Of a stretch of 64,000 nucleotides of DNA, positions 10,854 through 21,815 are shown piece after piece. Source of the DNA: Phytophthora sp. 'mugwort' (lineage: Eukaryota; Oomycota; Peronosporomycetes; Peronosporales; Peronosporaceae); the NCBI GenBank assembly GCA_033558025.1, contig JAUCEF010000011.1:2728001-2792000 (forward strand), read 5' to 3'. Made by a program: the position numbers and the translations under genes. Position 1 is the stretch's first letter. Every line of letters starts with the position of its first letter. A model generated the notes under the pieces. The model worked only from the letters and a program-made list of their open reading frames with translations, had not been told where the DNA came from and ran no database searches.

Positions 10854-10858
10854 TCCAA
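10831..10858. repeat. Perfect 13-bp palindrome at LTR end
   Basis: TTGGATGTTCCCC (10831-10843), a 2-base spacer AG, and its exact reverse complement GGGGAACATCCAA (10846-10858). It overlaps the inferred 3' end of the LTR and lies 171 bp before the YVH1-like gene. Confidence 0.9.
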
Positions 10859-11029
10859 AATTCAAACTTCTAAAAATTCTGAAACCATTTCAGAGTGATG
10901 GTCATGTGTACCACTGATAAATGCATGCAGCCATGGAATCAGATTGTTTTATTTGCATTCCACTTCTGATTCTCGCAAATTCAGAACTTACTGACTGTAC
11001 CGTACACTCGTTAAATATACATAAAAGGA

Positions 11030-11530
11030 ATGGACTCCTTGGACGCGACGTCTCCGAGCCAAGTGGAGCTGCAGCTCGAGCAGCAACAGGACGAGTCGTC
11101 GTCCGCCATCAAGTTCGCTTGCAAGAAGTGCCGCTGCTTGCTATTTACGGAGGCGCAGTTGATGCCGCACGAACCGGAGAAGCACCAGATCTCGACGCGC
11201 AGAAAGCTAAAGGACCTCAAGCACCAGGTAGGTGGCCACGTGGCCTGCTCCTCGTTCTTTTTGGAGGAGACGCTGCCCTGGATGGATGCGTCACTGATGG
11301 CTGAGGGGAAGATTCACTGTCCCGCGCCCAAGTGCCAGTCGCGACTTGGCGCGCTGCAGTGGTCGGGTTCCCAGTGCTCGTGCGGCACATGGGTCACACC
11401 CAGTATCAAGATCACCAAGAGCAGGGTAGACGCGGTCTTTGAGCAGAGAAACTTGAACATTGTCACGGGTGTCGTGCTGCCTGATGCTCCTGTGATGTAC
11501 ACGTCGGAGACGGTCCCGCCAGCACTGTAG
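11030..11530 (+). CDS. YVH1/DUSP12-type zinc-binding domain protein without phosphatase domain
   Basis: This intact 166-residue ORF carries the Cys pattern of the C-terminal zinc-binding domain of the Yvh1/DUSP12 phosphatases. It has CKKCRCLLF at residues 32-40, ACSSFFLEETLPWM near 73-86, a pair in HCPAPKC, then SRLGALQWSGSQCSCGTWV and ITKSRVD. In full-length Yvh1 a dual-specificity phosphatase domain with HCxxGxxR precedes this part; here only about 30 unstructured, Gln-rich residues precede it. In yeast the zinc domain, not the phosphatase activity, serves late 60S ribosome assembly, so a domain-only protein could still act there. The ATG lies just after an A-rich leader. A CAGGTAGGT site inside the ORF looks like a splice donor but the frame continues through a conserved region. 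A phosphatase exon far upstream cannot be excluded, though the LTR lies directly upstream. Confidence 0.75.
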   Translation: MDSLDATSPSQVELQLEQQQDESSSAIKFACKKCRCLLFTEAQLMPHEPEKHQISTRRKLKDLKHQVGGHVACSSFFLEETLPWMDASLMAEGKIHCPAPKCQSRLGALQWSGSQCSCGTWVTPSIKITKSRVDAVFEQRNLNIVTGVVLPDAPVMYTSETVPPAL

Positions 11531-12454
11531 GGAACGGTAATAAGTAGATGGAAGGTTGGTATGGGGTTATAGTGCTTGTCATGAACCTGTGGTCGTTGAC
11601 GGAACAATTACACAGACTGGATTAGTCAGATTGAAAACGTTCATGCAAACGAAGCCCGCTTGATTCACACATCGATTCTGCTAAGAAAAAAAGAAAAGGT
11701 TATTATTACAGTACATGCAGTTAATTGGATTCGGCTAAGGGGTATTTTCACTAACCTAATGTCTCTTTGTCTTCCACAATGACCCGGATCGAATTGAGCC
11801 CGAAAAACGCGGAGTTAGAGAATGTAGGAGTCATGTGGATCAACTTGTCCGAGGCGGGTAATGACGTTGGGGTACTAAAGCATTTTGAGGACAAAGTGGA
11901 TACTGGTGCGAGCTGGGTGTACTGTACGCTAGATGGCGTGCGCCGTCAATCGACAGACCGTCCAGGCAGATTTCGTTAGTGCCCAGCGACCATTGCGATA
12001 CGGCGATGTCTTCTTCATCCTCGCTTCAGTCTTGCAGCAGCTCATGTCGACTTGGTAGGTCGACAAATAAACTATATTTGTTTTAATGATAACATGAAGA
12101 TTACGAGTCTGGGGTCAAAAGTGTCCAGGCGCACTTGCAGCATATTTAATGTTGCACTTTCGAGCCCTCCAATACTCTTACACGACATGGCAAAAAATTG
12201 CACAGCGCCAACCCCGCTCCTGCGAAGCATTTCTCTAAACGTCTTTTGAACTCTTTGCCGCCACGATTTATCTGCTCAATGCTTCAATTGCGGGGCATCA
12301 GTCACCACTGTCGCCAAAGTTTCCTCTCGGCGACAACAGTATAGTAGCTGCTTAAGTTCATAGCAATATGTTTTTATACACCGTTTGCAGCTGTAAAAAA
12401 AGAGACTTGAAAAAAATATATATCAACTCGTCTCGAGGCGAGCTCGTTCAACCT
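11531..12454. other. Intergenic; no supported gene
   Basis: A 70-residue plus frame at 11767-11979 and a 65-residue one at 12052-12249 show no family signature. The stretch lies between the 3' ends of two host genes and is AT-rich near 12380-12425. Nothing else was found. Confidence 0.4.
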
Positions 12455-14071
12455 CTAACTACTCTGACTAGGCTGCGAAGAAGTTGGGCTGTTCGTCGGC
12501 TCTGATGCTGATACACCGTCACCTTCCCGAAATCCTGACGCGTAGGCCTTGCGGACATGCCGCATCTCTTCAGCCATCACTTGCGATGCCACAGCTGAAA
12601 ATTCCTTTTTCACAGGGTCAACGAAGAGTTTCTTCAACGTATACGAAATAAATTAGCATACAAAAACATGCGTCCCCCATCAGGACTGAACAATCAACGT
12701 CGCGTACCTTAATTCGTTCGTCGAAGCGGATGATAGACTGGAACAAATTTATGTTCTCGGAAGCACTGCTGTCCTCGATCAGCTTGCTGTAAATAAGCGC
12801 CAGGATATCACATAAAGACAGCAACACCTCTCGGTAGTCCAGCGGGAAAGGCTACAGACGTACACAATGAAGCAACATATCAGCATCAGTAGAGAATCCG
12901 GCTAAAGGCAAAAGTGGCCTACGATCGGAGGGGTCATGAGGCGGCGGTATACTGGTCGCTGGTTCCACTTGTGCATGGTTGGCCGAAAAGGTTCATCGGC
13001 CGAGTATTGCGGACTATTTTCCGTATCAAGAGGTTCGTGCAGTGTGCTCGACGTCGCCACCATCATTTTCTGTTGTTACATACATCAAATTTTCGTTAGT
13101 TTTGGGCTCACGACCTCCCTTAGCAACCGCTCAATCACACTCACCATGCCTTGCACTGTCGACGACGCAAAGTAAAATTCCAGTTCCTCCAGTAGCTGGC
13201 AGCAGTCCATGGCCAACAGCTCCGGGTGCGTCGACTCTCCAACCAACCTTCCTAGTCCAATGCCTAGATAAAAGAATTGCGCTCCACGTCGAATACTCTG
13301 CTTGTCTCCGAGGTGGTTCATCACCTGTTGCTCCCGTAGAAGCGCCACATTCAGCCAATAGTTCGATCCTTCATGCATCGCCTTCAAGTAGTTCCAGTCT
13401 GAGCGTCGATGCTGTACCAAGTCCTCCAAGATCATCATTCTTTGCTGGGCCGTCACCTGTCGTAGTATTTCAGCAGCAGCCGCTGTATCTGCCGCCGCAG
13501 CCTCTTCAGCAGCTCGATCGGCACTGCTCGAGCGTTCTTCAGCATCTTCGGCATTGCTGACACTGGAGCTTTGGGACGCGAACAGCAGCGAGCCGAAGGA
13601 CGACGACGCACTTGCCAATGACGACGTGAGACCCGACGTCAACGACCCAGTAGCGGACGCCACGGAGTTCAACGGATCGGCGGTTGCAGCGTCGATGGAG
13701 CTCGAAGAACTCGTCGTCCCTTCGCTACGGACCGCAGTTGAGGCAGGAGACGGTGTTGCGTTGCTGGACTTGGAGCTTGGGCTCTTGCTAGTGTGCGACA
13801 AAGGCGACAAAACTTTACGCCCGCTCTTAGCCAGCTTGGATGCCATGGAGCGAGCGGCGGATGAAGCTTTGGCGGGAAGCTTGGCGCTCGAGGACGAGCG
13901 ATTGCCGCTGTCGAGGACGACATCACTGCTACCTTCAGACATACCGCGCTCGATGTCAGCAGCATTGGATGGACCTGGGTAGTCGGGGAGGGCGGAGGGC
14001 GGCGGAGGTAGCGAGGCCAGCACCTCTTGCTCGCTTAAAGTGGCGGCCACAAAGGTGTCGGAACCGTCCAT
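12455..14071 (-). CDS. Three-exon gene, conserved-looking protein of unknown function
   Basis: I built the model by hand: exon 1 14071-13112 (320 codons), exon 2 12851-12708 (48 codons) and exon 3 12631-12455 (58 residues plus stop), all in phase, giving 426 aa. Donors are GTGAGC and GTACGC; acceptors are CTGTAG and TTGAAG. The first 200 residues are rich in Ser and Ala and probably disordered. The rest is helical: QQRMMILEDLVQHRRSDWNY, then a stretch with YWLNVALLREQQVM, GAQFFYLGIGLGRLVGE and ELLAMDCCQLLEELEFYF. Exon 2 starts PFPLDYREVLLSLCDILALI and exon 3 KLFVDPVKKEFSAVASQVMA. No transmembrane segment or catalytic motif is seen. I do not recognise the family. The helical C-terminus spread evenly over three in-phase exons argues for a real gene. 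Confidence 0.7.
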
Positions 14072-15686
14072 GCTTCAAAGATTTATCTGCTTCAAATGAT
14101 TTAGTTAGGGTTGTACCGTCTTTTTTACTACAGAATTTGTAATTGACTTGGTTGCCAGCAAGCACTAAATGAGGCAGAATATTACGGTACCATTGTTATG
14201 CCAACGAACACTCACTTCAAAAATAGGAAAGCAAAACTGTTAAAGTCGGAATTCACCACAATAATTTAGCTCGCTGCCACTGCTCCAAATAGCAGCCGTG
14301 CATCAAGTTAGTAATAAAATCTTTGCAACATTAACTTCTCTATCTCAGTTTCCTTGTGCGCTATGGCGTACGCGTCCCTTGCATCCGCTTTTGGACTCCT
14401 TCGTGGGCGTCTCGTCGTTCAGCAGTATATGAAAGTAGTCGATCGACAGTGTGCGAGTTGTTGCTGTACGAGCCGCTGGTCCTGCGCGGTCGGCCGGGTG
14501 GTGCCACCGCTCGTTGAGCGCCATCCAGAGAATTTTTTTCTATCGTCCACAGCGGTCAGCATCGTGTTGTAGGTGGACAGGATCTACGCGCCGTTTCCGT
14601 TCTCGGAATCCGTGCGGCCACTCAAGAAAGTTGATGGTCACGTTGAATGCGTTCTCCGACCGGCTAGCACGATCAGGTCTGCCGTCGACAGCGTCGGATA
14701 CTCCTCCTTCATGGAATCCAGCAATGTAATTATATTGTCCATGCCGGCGTTCACAGTCCAATCCTGCTCAGGCGAGAAGCGGATCCAGCGCCGTTGCGGA
14801 TGCCCACACGGGGAACGTCAATGCGCACGGCCACTGCGCTTGCATGAGAAGCCTACAGTTGTACTGTGTGTCGTCGCTGCTTATGTCGCTCGTAAGGTCG
14901 TTCATCGACTTCGTCTGCAGCGAGCGGACGTTCGAGGACCATGTCCACCGTCTCCTCCTCTAGTTACAGCGGGTGGCTGCGGTAAATATTTAGTAGTACC
15001 AGCACCTCAATGCACAGGTCCTGTCGTGTGCTGCAGTCCTTGAGCACATTTTCCATGTAAGCTGCGTGGCTGATAGCGTTGTGCGGCAAGGATCGAGGCG
15101 TGAAGTCCCGTTCCTTGTACTTCGCGTCGGCGCTTTCAGAAAATGGTGTCAAGAAGGATAAAAGACCTATGTTGTTGTCAAATAGATTCATAAAGGATCC
15201 GTACCCTGACTTTCGATGGCGACGACACTCCTGTCTGTTTAGCATCGACGGCGCTTGATCTTAGCGTACTCGCGAAGTTGTGTCGTTGGCTGCCTTCGTC
15301 GGCTGGAGCGCTGGGCTAGAATTGAATATGCTTCAGGCGCTATTAAGGGGGTCGCTGCATTCTCCTCCTTGTTGACGTCAACATCCATAGTCATGTCAGT
15401 TCTGTCTGGTGTTTGTGTGTCCCCATCTAGAAACCGGACAGATCACAACATCGTCTGTGAAGTATAGGCAATGCCGGCAGATCAGAGCCGTCTGCCCTCT
15501 CTAACCAGCTACGCTCTGCGCTGTGCATCTCTGTCGGGTTTTTAGGTCGTTGGGCACCTCGGTATTCTCGTCCATCTCGTTATCTTCTCGATATCTTCGC
15601 TGGACTCGGTGTTCTCCGTTGGTTCGCGTTCAACTTGCGGTAACGCCACCTAAAGGACTGCATTCCACTCTAATAGTCGTGTAAGG
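14072..15686. other. Degraded DNA, unidentified frames
   Basis: Overlapping frames on both strands, for example minus 15245-14964 (with GLLSFLTPFSESADAKYKE) and minus 14761-14540, do not match a family I know. They could be remains of an old element in the minus direction. The first 300 bp hold the promoter of the gene at 12455-14071. Confidence 0.35.
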
Positions 15687-15983
15687 ATGGCGGCCCAACA
15701 AAGCATCGCCCGGCTGGATAGGCTCTTGGTGGGGAACAGGGGAAATCGCACGAGAATTTGTTCGTCCGTTCGTAGACCAGCCTCTCGGTGCGCTAGCCTC
15801 GCTAACAAATCGGAACACAGGCGATGGCACGCCGGCGCATTGCATGTGTGCGACCATTGTGGCCTTAACTACATGGAGGCTCATGCCCGTCTTGCGCCAA
15901 CAAAGACACTTGCAGGTGCGCCTCGCAGTGCGACAACCCAGCCGCCTTCCGTCATGTCCCACTCAAGACGCCGGTCGTATTTC
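15687..15983 (+). pseudogene. Degenerate GATA-type zinc-finger fragment
   Basis: The frame from 15687 contains RCASLANKSEHRRWHAGALH followed by VCDHCGLNYMEAHAR. GATA fingers have C-x2-C-x17-C-x2-C with a conserved W, then LCNACGLxY; here the W, the GAL, the second Cys pair and the CGLNY are present. In the first pair one Cys has become Leu, and the spacing is one short. GATA fingers bind DNA; this one should not hold zinc properly. The frame has no other domain, so it is a relic or a chance similarity. Confidence 0.35.
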
Positions 15984-16168
15984 AAAAATGGGACATGTAA
16001 CGGAAGTTATCTACGACTACACCAATGACGGCCAGAAAACGAGGAATGGCTTTTCAAAGCTCTTCCCCATAGTCGACGTGTTTACGTCTTCCATGCCGCG
16101 ATGGTCTTTTGAGCAGCATGTAACCCTTTCTTTTTTAAGAATGACTCCCTTTTGAAGGCATGGAAGCG

Positions 16169-16396
16169 CTACTTACCACGTACCGAGTTCTTAAGTGGGA
16201 CCATTACCCCGACATCTAACGGTTGACAAACCGAGGTGCTGTTAGGGGACCACTCGCATATATATGAGCACGTTTCCTCCATTATTACAATTTGAGACAT
16301 ATTACTATCTAAATTGCCTAGCAATAAGACAGACGGTCCCTCGACCTTGTGCATTAGGAGCTCTGTGGCGTAGAATTTCGAAATCCTATAATCCAT
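16169..16396 (-). pseudogene. pogo/Tigger transposase fragment (DDE_1)
   Basis: The minus frame has GPSVLLLGNLDSNMS and, about 20 residues on, PNSTSVCQPLDVGVMVPLK. These are the second and third catalytic blocks of pogo-type DDE transposases. In the second block the usual Asp of LLLDN is Gly, so catalysis would be lost, while the Asp in CQPLD is kept. Nothing of the helix-turn-helix part is attached. Two more pogo relics are at 17491-18938 and 43899-45530. Confidence 0.65.
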
Positions 16397-16399
16397 CCA

Positions 16400-17490
16400 T
16401 GCTTGCTTCTGAACGCGTAAAAGTGTCCTTTCGGAAACTTCTTGAGCAGCGTATTTTCAATCACACCACCAGCCTTGTCGCGCATGATGAAAAAACGAGG
16501 TGGAGCTTCTTACTTTCAAATTGCATCAAACATTAATATCACATCCAATAAAGTCGACGAAATAATAAAATGTACGAAAACAAAACGCTTACGATCCGCT
16601 CGAACAAATGAGCACAGCAATCATTCGACAAGGCTTTCAGGTGAAGGCGACAACCCGCGAGCTCGCTCGAAGTCCAACCTCGGTCCACGTGCGTCACAGA
16701 AACATCTCGTAGTGAATTGCGTTTCGTTGACTATGATAACAGCGTCGCAGCTATACAAGCCCTAGGTCGACCAAACCTCAGCGCAAATTCAACCTGAGTC
16801 TCTACAAGGGCTTAATTTTTTGTATTTTAATTTCCTAAGGTTCTGGCTAGAGAAACCATGGCTAAAACAATTTGTTAAACGATAAGTTACCCACAATATG
16901 TAAAACCTGACACAAAAAATACCGATCGATAACGAAGGCACTCCTTCTTCCAGCTTAGCTCGTTCCTCGTGTTTTCGTAGTAAGCATCTAGCCACGGACC
17001 AAAGTTGTCTCTAATAACGCCACGACAAGCGATGTGGTCACAAACTTTTCATGTAATAAACTGAGCAATATAAAAGAAATATATCGTAGCAACAAAACGT
17101 AACATTCTCCTGTCGGCGCTTGACCTTCATGTATGCCACCAGGGTAGGAGAGAAAGGAAGCCTCCCCTTCCGTTGTCTGTACTGGGTATTAATCCCGCCC
17201 CTCTTTTCGCCTATCACCAGCCCTGAATTGACAATGGCAATGAAGAAGTACATTGTATCTAAGGTGTAGGATGTGCCGCCGCTGGTCGCAGAGCTACTAC
17301 CCCAGACAACGACCGGTAAATCCCCCCCCCCCCCGACGACAAAAACGCCACAAAAGAGTAGCACTTCCACTTTGAAATTATTTTAGCCAATAAAAACTCT
17401 GAAATATGTGCGTAATTTTTACATGAAATGGCTGGCTGCCACAGCGCAGAATATACCTGTGATGACATATATCACTTTCGCAAACTCAAT
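16400..17490. other. No recognisable gene; C13 tract
   Basis: Short frames only. A run of 13 C lies at 17322-17334. The stretch separates two pogo relics in opposite orientation and may hold their degraded ends. Confidence 0.4.
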
Positions 17491-18938
17491 ATGTCCAAGA
17501 AGAAGAGGTCATACAGGATCGCCAAGAAGCAAAAAGCGCTAGCGTGAATTGCGGCCAGCAGCGAGTTTTAAGTGGCAACGCGGTTGGGTATCTCAAGACG
17601 CACCATCCGAGACTGGGTGGTGCAGAGGACAAGATTCTAGCATTTACCGGCTCTGAACGCAGCCCTACGCTGAAAGGACAAGGAAAACGTGATATGTTTC
17701 AGTTTGCTCACGGCCTATACAACTACATGAAAGATCGGAGCCGTGCTGAGAAAGTAAGGTCGAGTTGTAGTAATATTGTAACTCAAATTATCATCTACCT
17801 TGATGTTATTGTAAAATTTCTACTCTACAGATACTGTTATCTACATCAGGAGCAACCGTGCTTGCTGGCCCGTTAGCTACATGAGTGAAAAGAAATCTCT
17901 ACAGAGTTGCCTTAGCGCTTTCGAGCGATTATGTCAGCTTTTGCGGAAGGTAAAATGACAATCATCTGATATTTGTATTGTCAGTGTTAGCTTAAATTTT
18001 GAGATTGCATGTTATAGGTATGGGTACACCCCTCGGAAGACTCAATCCATTAAGAAAATTGCCGAAACATTAGCAGCAACTTACCTAGAGTTTGCGTGTT
18101 GGTTTTGGTTTTGAAGTACACAGAATACAGATTGACCGATATCTACAACGTCGACGAAACGGGTATTGACTTCGACATGCCACCCAAGAAGTCCTGGGCT
18201 GGCGCAGGGCGGCGTGGTTCGGCGATGGTGCTTGGTCTTAACAAGCACTCGACACGTCTAACGGTAGCGGTAAGGGTACGCGAGTTTTAGTATTATATGA
18301 TGTTGTGAATATTAGCTCGAGATATGGACTTAGGGAAAACGTTGCCGATACTATTTATCGTACGGGTAAAGCCTGGCGGCTCGATAGAAACCAAGAGTTA
18401 AAGAAGTGCCTAAAAGGGCGCGTGTATGATTCCCAGGAAAATGCTTGGGTGGATGCCCGAGTTATGAAACAGTACACAAGCGAACTGCTCAAGTATGAAA
18501 TCGACTCGCCCTCGTTAATGCTGCTCGATAAGTTCGAGGTACATGTGTCAGAAGTAGGCCACAAGCGTTGTGTTGGCGGACGCTAATGCTAAAGTTGTGC
18601 CCCTTCGCCGAAACCCCACTACCGTCTGTCAGCTGCTTAATGTCAGCGCAATGGGCGCGCTGACACACGTGATGAAGTCCCTATTATCTATTGAGGACAA
18701 TAATGGAGACGAGGATATGACAGATCAACTTTCGATCTGCGCTAAGCGAGCTATCGCGGCGTGGGAGCTTCTGAAAGAAGAAACTATCATGAAGGCCCTT
18801 GAAAAGGCAATTCCCCGCTATCCTAAGCTGAACTTCAATGCAACAATACATTTGGCTGTTGTGCATAGGCTCTCGTTATGTGCATTACTGCCTTTCTTAG
18901 GATGGGTAAATCGGCATTTAGATAACCTGAGATCCTAG
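17491..18938 (+). pseudogene. pogo/Tigger-type transposase, many breaks
   Basis: The start at ATG 17491 gives MSKKKRSYRIAKKQKALA, then a helix-turn-helix with GISRRTIRDWVV, then LKGQGKRDMFQFAHGLYNYM. The DDE domain has IYNVDETGIDFDMP (first Asp, near 18150) and SLMLLDKFEVHVSE (second Asp, near 18520). The third block reads VCQLLNVSAMGAL (near 18630), where the family has CQPLDVG, so the third acidic residue is Asn. A C-terminal stretch (AIAAWELLKEETIMKALEKA) follows. The frame is cut by stops and shifts near 17535, 17870 and 18290. Length and order fit a nearly complete old copy. Terminal inverted repeats were not identified. Confidence 0.75.
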
Positions 18939-20545
18939 TTTAGCTAATCATACCACTTCATGCTGCTGTGGTGTTTGCTGTTGCTTCAAAATGAGCCCCT
19001 AACTATGTATGATGGAGTTCAGCAGGTGCCGTATTTGTCGGTCGTTGTCTGAATACGCTTTCTGTGCCACGAGATCAACAGCCGAAATATTTCAGGACAA
19101 GCTCCGGGGTTGCAGAAGGCTCATAACTTGTGAAGTTGTGGCGAAGTAAAAACAAGATGACAGCATGGATCGAGTTATTTGCTGGTGATACCGGATTATC
19201 GTAGGTAGGCGGGCGGGGACGTCTGCACCGTCCCCCCCCCCTCGACTCCAACATGACAGTAGTGATTCCCGCCTATAATCAGTCCTGTCTATGTGCTCGC
19301 AATGAGTTTAATCATACTTAATAGTTTAAATCTCAGACCTGTGCAGAGACTGTCCTAAGTAGTATAAAGATTGTGTGTTTAACGTGAAGTTGTTTTGAGG
19401 TTAGGTGATCTAAGTCAAGATGTGCACCCAGGTGGCGTGATGTCGGCTGATTAAAGCAAGTCTATAGACGGTGCTCTCAAACGGCGTGTGAGCCCCGAAA
19501 AAAGGATAAACCGATTCATGATGTTTTCCAGCCTAACACAGCCGCTGAGACGTGTGGATGCTCCACGGCTTATTAACAACGAAGCCGCGCCCGAAAATCG
19601 GGGTCCACTATTTGAAGAACCTGGTCCTTTTTACAATAGTTCTTACGAGTAAATATACCAAATGGCGAGTGCCCTACACAACACACATAGATAAAAAGAA
19701 AGAGGCATGACTCACTCTTTGTTCTCGCAACGGACAAGTCGCCCGCTCACCCGCTAGCCCAATAGTTCGGGCCAACTGTATATTTATACGTATGCATGTT
19801 GTGCGGTATGCAGCCGCATCTGCTGTTTATGCTTGGTGTGCTAGCTTACGCCGAGGTAAACATTGCTGTTCCGATGAGAGGTTAAGCTTTGTGTTCGATG
19901 CTGTACTCAAATTACGTGTTCGCGTACTCTGTTACGAGGCTAACTTTACTGTTCCGTTCGGAGTTTAAGCTTAGGTTCACTACGGGTTTACCAACGCAAC
20001 ACTTTCCTACTAAAGCCTCGCGGTATTTGTCAGTGGTCTGCTCCGAGGCGTCGTCATCCGCGTAGGCAGAAGGTGCAAGACACTCCCCGTACTTCTTTTA
20101 GGCCGACCCTGCGCTTCTTCCGTTCAGCGAGCGAAGCGACGATGACGTCGATCGTTTGGGGAGAGGACTTGAGAAGGCAACCGTCGTGTTCATGGTAAGC
20201 AGCATATGACGGATGACCTCACTACTTACGTAAATCTTGTGCATCTTGTTAGCAGTGATGAACATGGTCTTGAATTGAACTTATTCGCGGAGCTAACTGC
20301 ATTCTTCGAAGGCCTCGGCGCGGGCTTGATGGCAGTGGTGTGCACCGTGGGGGTTCGACAGCAAAGTGCCCAGCGTCAAGAAATCATCGAGACAAGTATA
20401 CATAGCAATGGATGGCGAAGACGACAGCGGTAAAGCATGAGTAATTACGCAGCGGATATTAACCCAAGAACATTTGTAGTATGGACAGGTGCAGGGTCAA
20501 CGCGACAGGTGGCTTGAAGTTACTTATAATGTTGAATGAGAAAGT
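18939..20545. other. Gene-free, repeat-like DNA
   Basis: No coding region is supported; the 75-residue frame at 20206-20433 has no signature. The stretch has a C10 run at 19232-19241 and an imperfect duplication at 19853-19980 (listed separately). The hairpin-rich character and TATA-like TATTTATA near 19782 would fit an old LTR, but no boundaries are seen. Confidence 0.35.
19853..19980. repeat. Imperfect duplication, about 83-bp period
   Basis: A block with GAGGTAAAC, CTGTTCCG and GTTAAGCTTTGTGTTC (19853-19898) recurs as GAGGCTAAC, CTGTTCCG and TTTAAGCTTAGGTTC (19936-19980). The shared blocks are collinear with a few substitutions. Confidence 0.6.
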
Positions 20546-20829
20546 TTAGATGCCCGGCCTTGTGAAGCTTGCGCATGAACTTAAGGAAGTTCTGAGCTCC
20601 GCGGGCAGGGATCTCGAGCTCGTACAGAAACGACAGCAGTTTCTTCTCAGCAGTTGCGCCAAGCTCCAGGCCATCGTCTCAGTACTGCGGCGACCTCTCG
20701 TCAAGCACGACACCTTCAGCGAGGAACATCTTCAAAACGCAGCGACAAGCTTGCTGGTGTATCTCGTTTGTTTGGTAAGGCTGTAGGTCGAACTCCAGTT
20801 GCAATGCTCCTGGGTGTACCATGCATCGT

Positions 20830-21815
20830 TCAGACATGTTGTTGCACCGGACGGCGTATTTTTCCTACTAGTGGCCCGTTGGTTATGTTCTCACTTATGA
20901 CTTGCATACCTGCTGGTGCTAGCTGCGCGTTGCTGTAGCCTCTAGCTTCCTTAGTAGAAACGCGAGCGTCGAGTTTGTGATTGACCTGAACTAGCTGCTC
21001 AATCAAGGCAGCTTGGTTAAGAAACATGGGGGGCTTGTTGATATCGGCCGTGCAGTCTTGGGACTTGGCTTTGTCGTTTGGGGAATTGTGCTTGTTATAG
21101 TCAAGGGCGACGACCAAGCTAGAAAGTCGTTATGGACTAGCCTTTCTCGCTGGCGCATTCTTCAAGTTGCTTGACAGCAGGGCTATTTGCGTCGAGACGC
21201 TTCAGGGATGGGTAATGGCGCAGAAGGTAACCGAGAAACATGTGCGATAACCCCTTCCCCCCGTTCATGTTGTATTTCGCTGTCTTAAGCCCGCAGGATG
21301 CGTTGAATAGCGCCTGCGACGGTCCAATCCTCGTATGGGTGTCGGAGTCGAACGGATCTAGCGGCAAGAGCGAAACGACTCGATCGGGATTCGACCACTA
21401 AGGACGCGAGCAACCTTGTGGTCTTCAGATGATGTTGAAGACGTACGCGAAGGCCTTGTTCGTCGCTGTCATGTTCCAAGCCCCTCGGTCAAAAATCCAC
21501 TGTACATACATACCGGCTCCATTCGCATTCTGTGCCTCGCCGGGTAGAATGGAATGTGATGTCAGACGCGGTAACACTGGCCGGTTTAGAGGCACTCTCC
21601 AGGGCACAGTTGACGTAGCTGTGGATGCCCAGCGAAGATTCAGTTATCTTGCCTCCATCCGATCGAGACGCTAGTAGCCGGACCCCAGATCCTGGCTGGT
21701 CGATCAAGTCGATAGAGGCGTGGCGGGAGTCATTGTGGCTAGGGAACGGCACGAGCACAAGGAAGCTTATTCCGTAACAATGCTGTCGGGAACGTTTGAG
21801 TCTCAAGTGCAAGCG
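20830..21815 (-). pseudogene. Crypton-like tyrosine recombinase remnant
   Basis: Minus-strand frames from about 21812 contain a block with SIDLIDQPGSG, GIHSYVN and SVTASDITFHSTRRG; the HSTRR is the H-x-x-R of tyrosine recombinases. About 20 residues later comes QWIFDRGAWNMTATNKAFAY, with a candidate Tyr in KAFAYV where the nucleophile is expected. After a frameshift the frame gives EDHKVARVLSGRIPIESFRS, then 21367-21137 (YLLRHYPSLKRLDANSPAVK), and finally a helical tail (21117-20830, ALIEQLVQVNHKLDARV). No RT is attached, so this fits a Crypton, a DNA transposon using a tyrosine recombinase, rather than DIRS. The reading is broken by several shifts. Family assignment rests on motif order and could be tested by profile search. 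Confidence 0.5.

Larger units (their letters stand above)
4690..10858 (+). mobile_element. Ty3/gypsy retrotransposon, copy A (no 5' LTR found)
   Basis: This decayed element contains a repeat-rich leader (4855-5072), a pol region on the plus strand (about 5000-8195), a long conserved coding region on the opposite strand (8200-10229), a purine tract (10403-10414) and an LTR (10415 to about 10853). Pol order is RT, RNase H, integrase, with the integrase downstream of RNase H, which defines Ty3/gypsy against copia. A second copy with the same layout in mirror image lies at about 27.7-33.0 kb. The plus-strand purine tract directly before the LTR makes pol the sense strand and the second coding region antisense. 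The 5' LTR and most of a normal gag are missing. Many stops and frameshifts show it is inactive. Confidence 0.75.

Noticed and set aside
13554..13982. Plus-strand frame of 142 codons
   Set aside because: Antisense of the Ser/Ala-rich exon 1 of the gene at 12455-14071.
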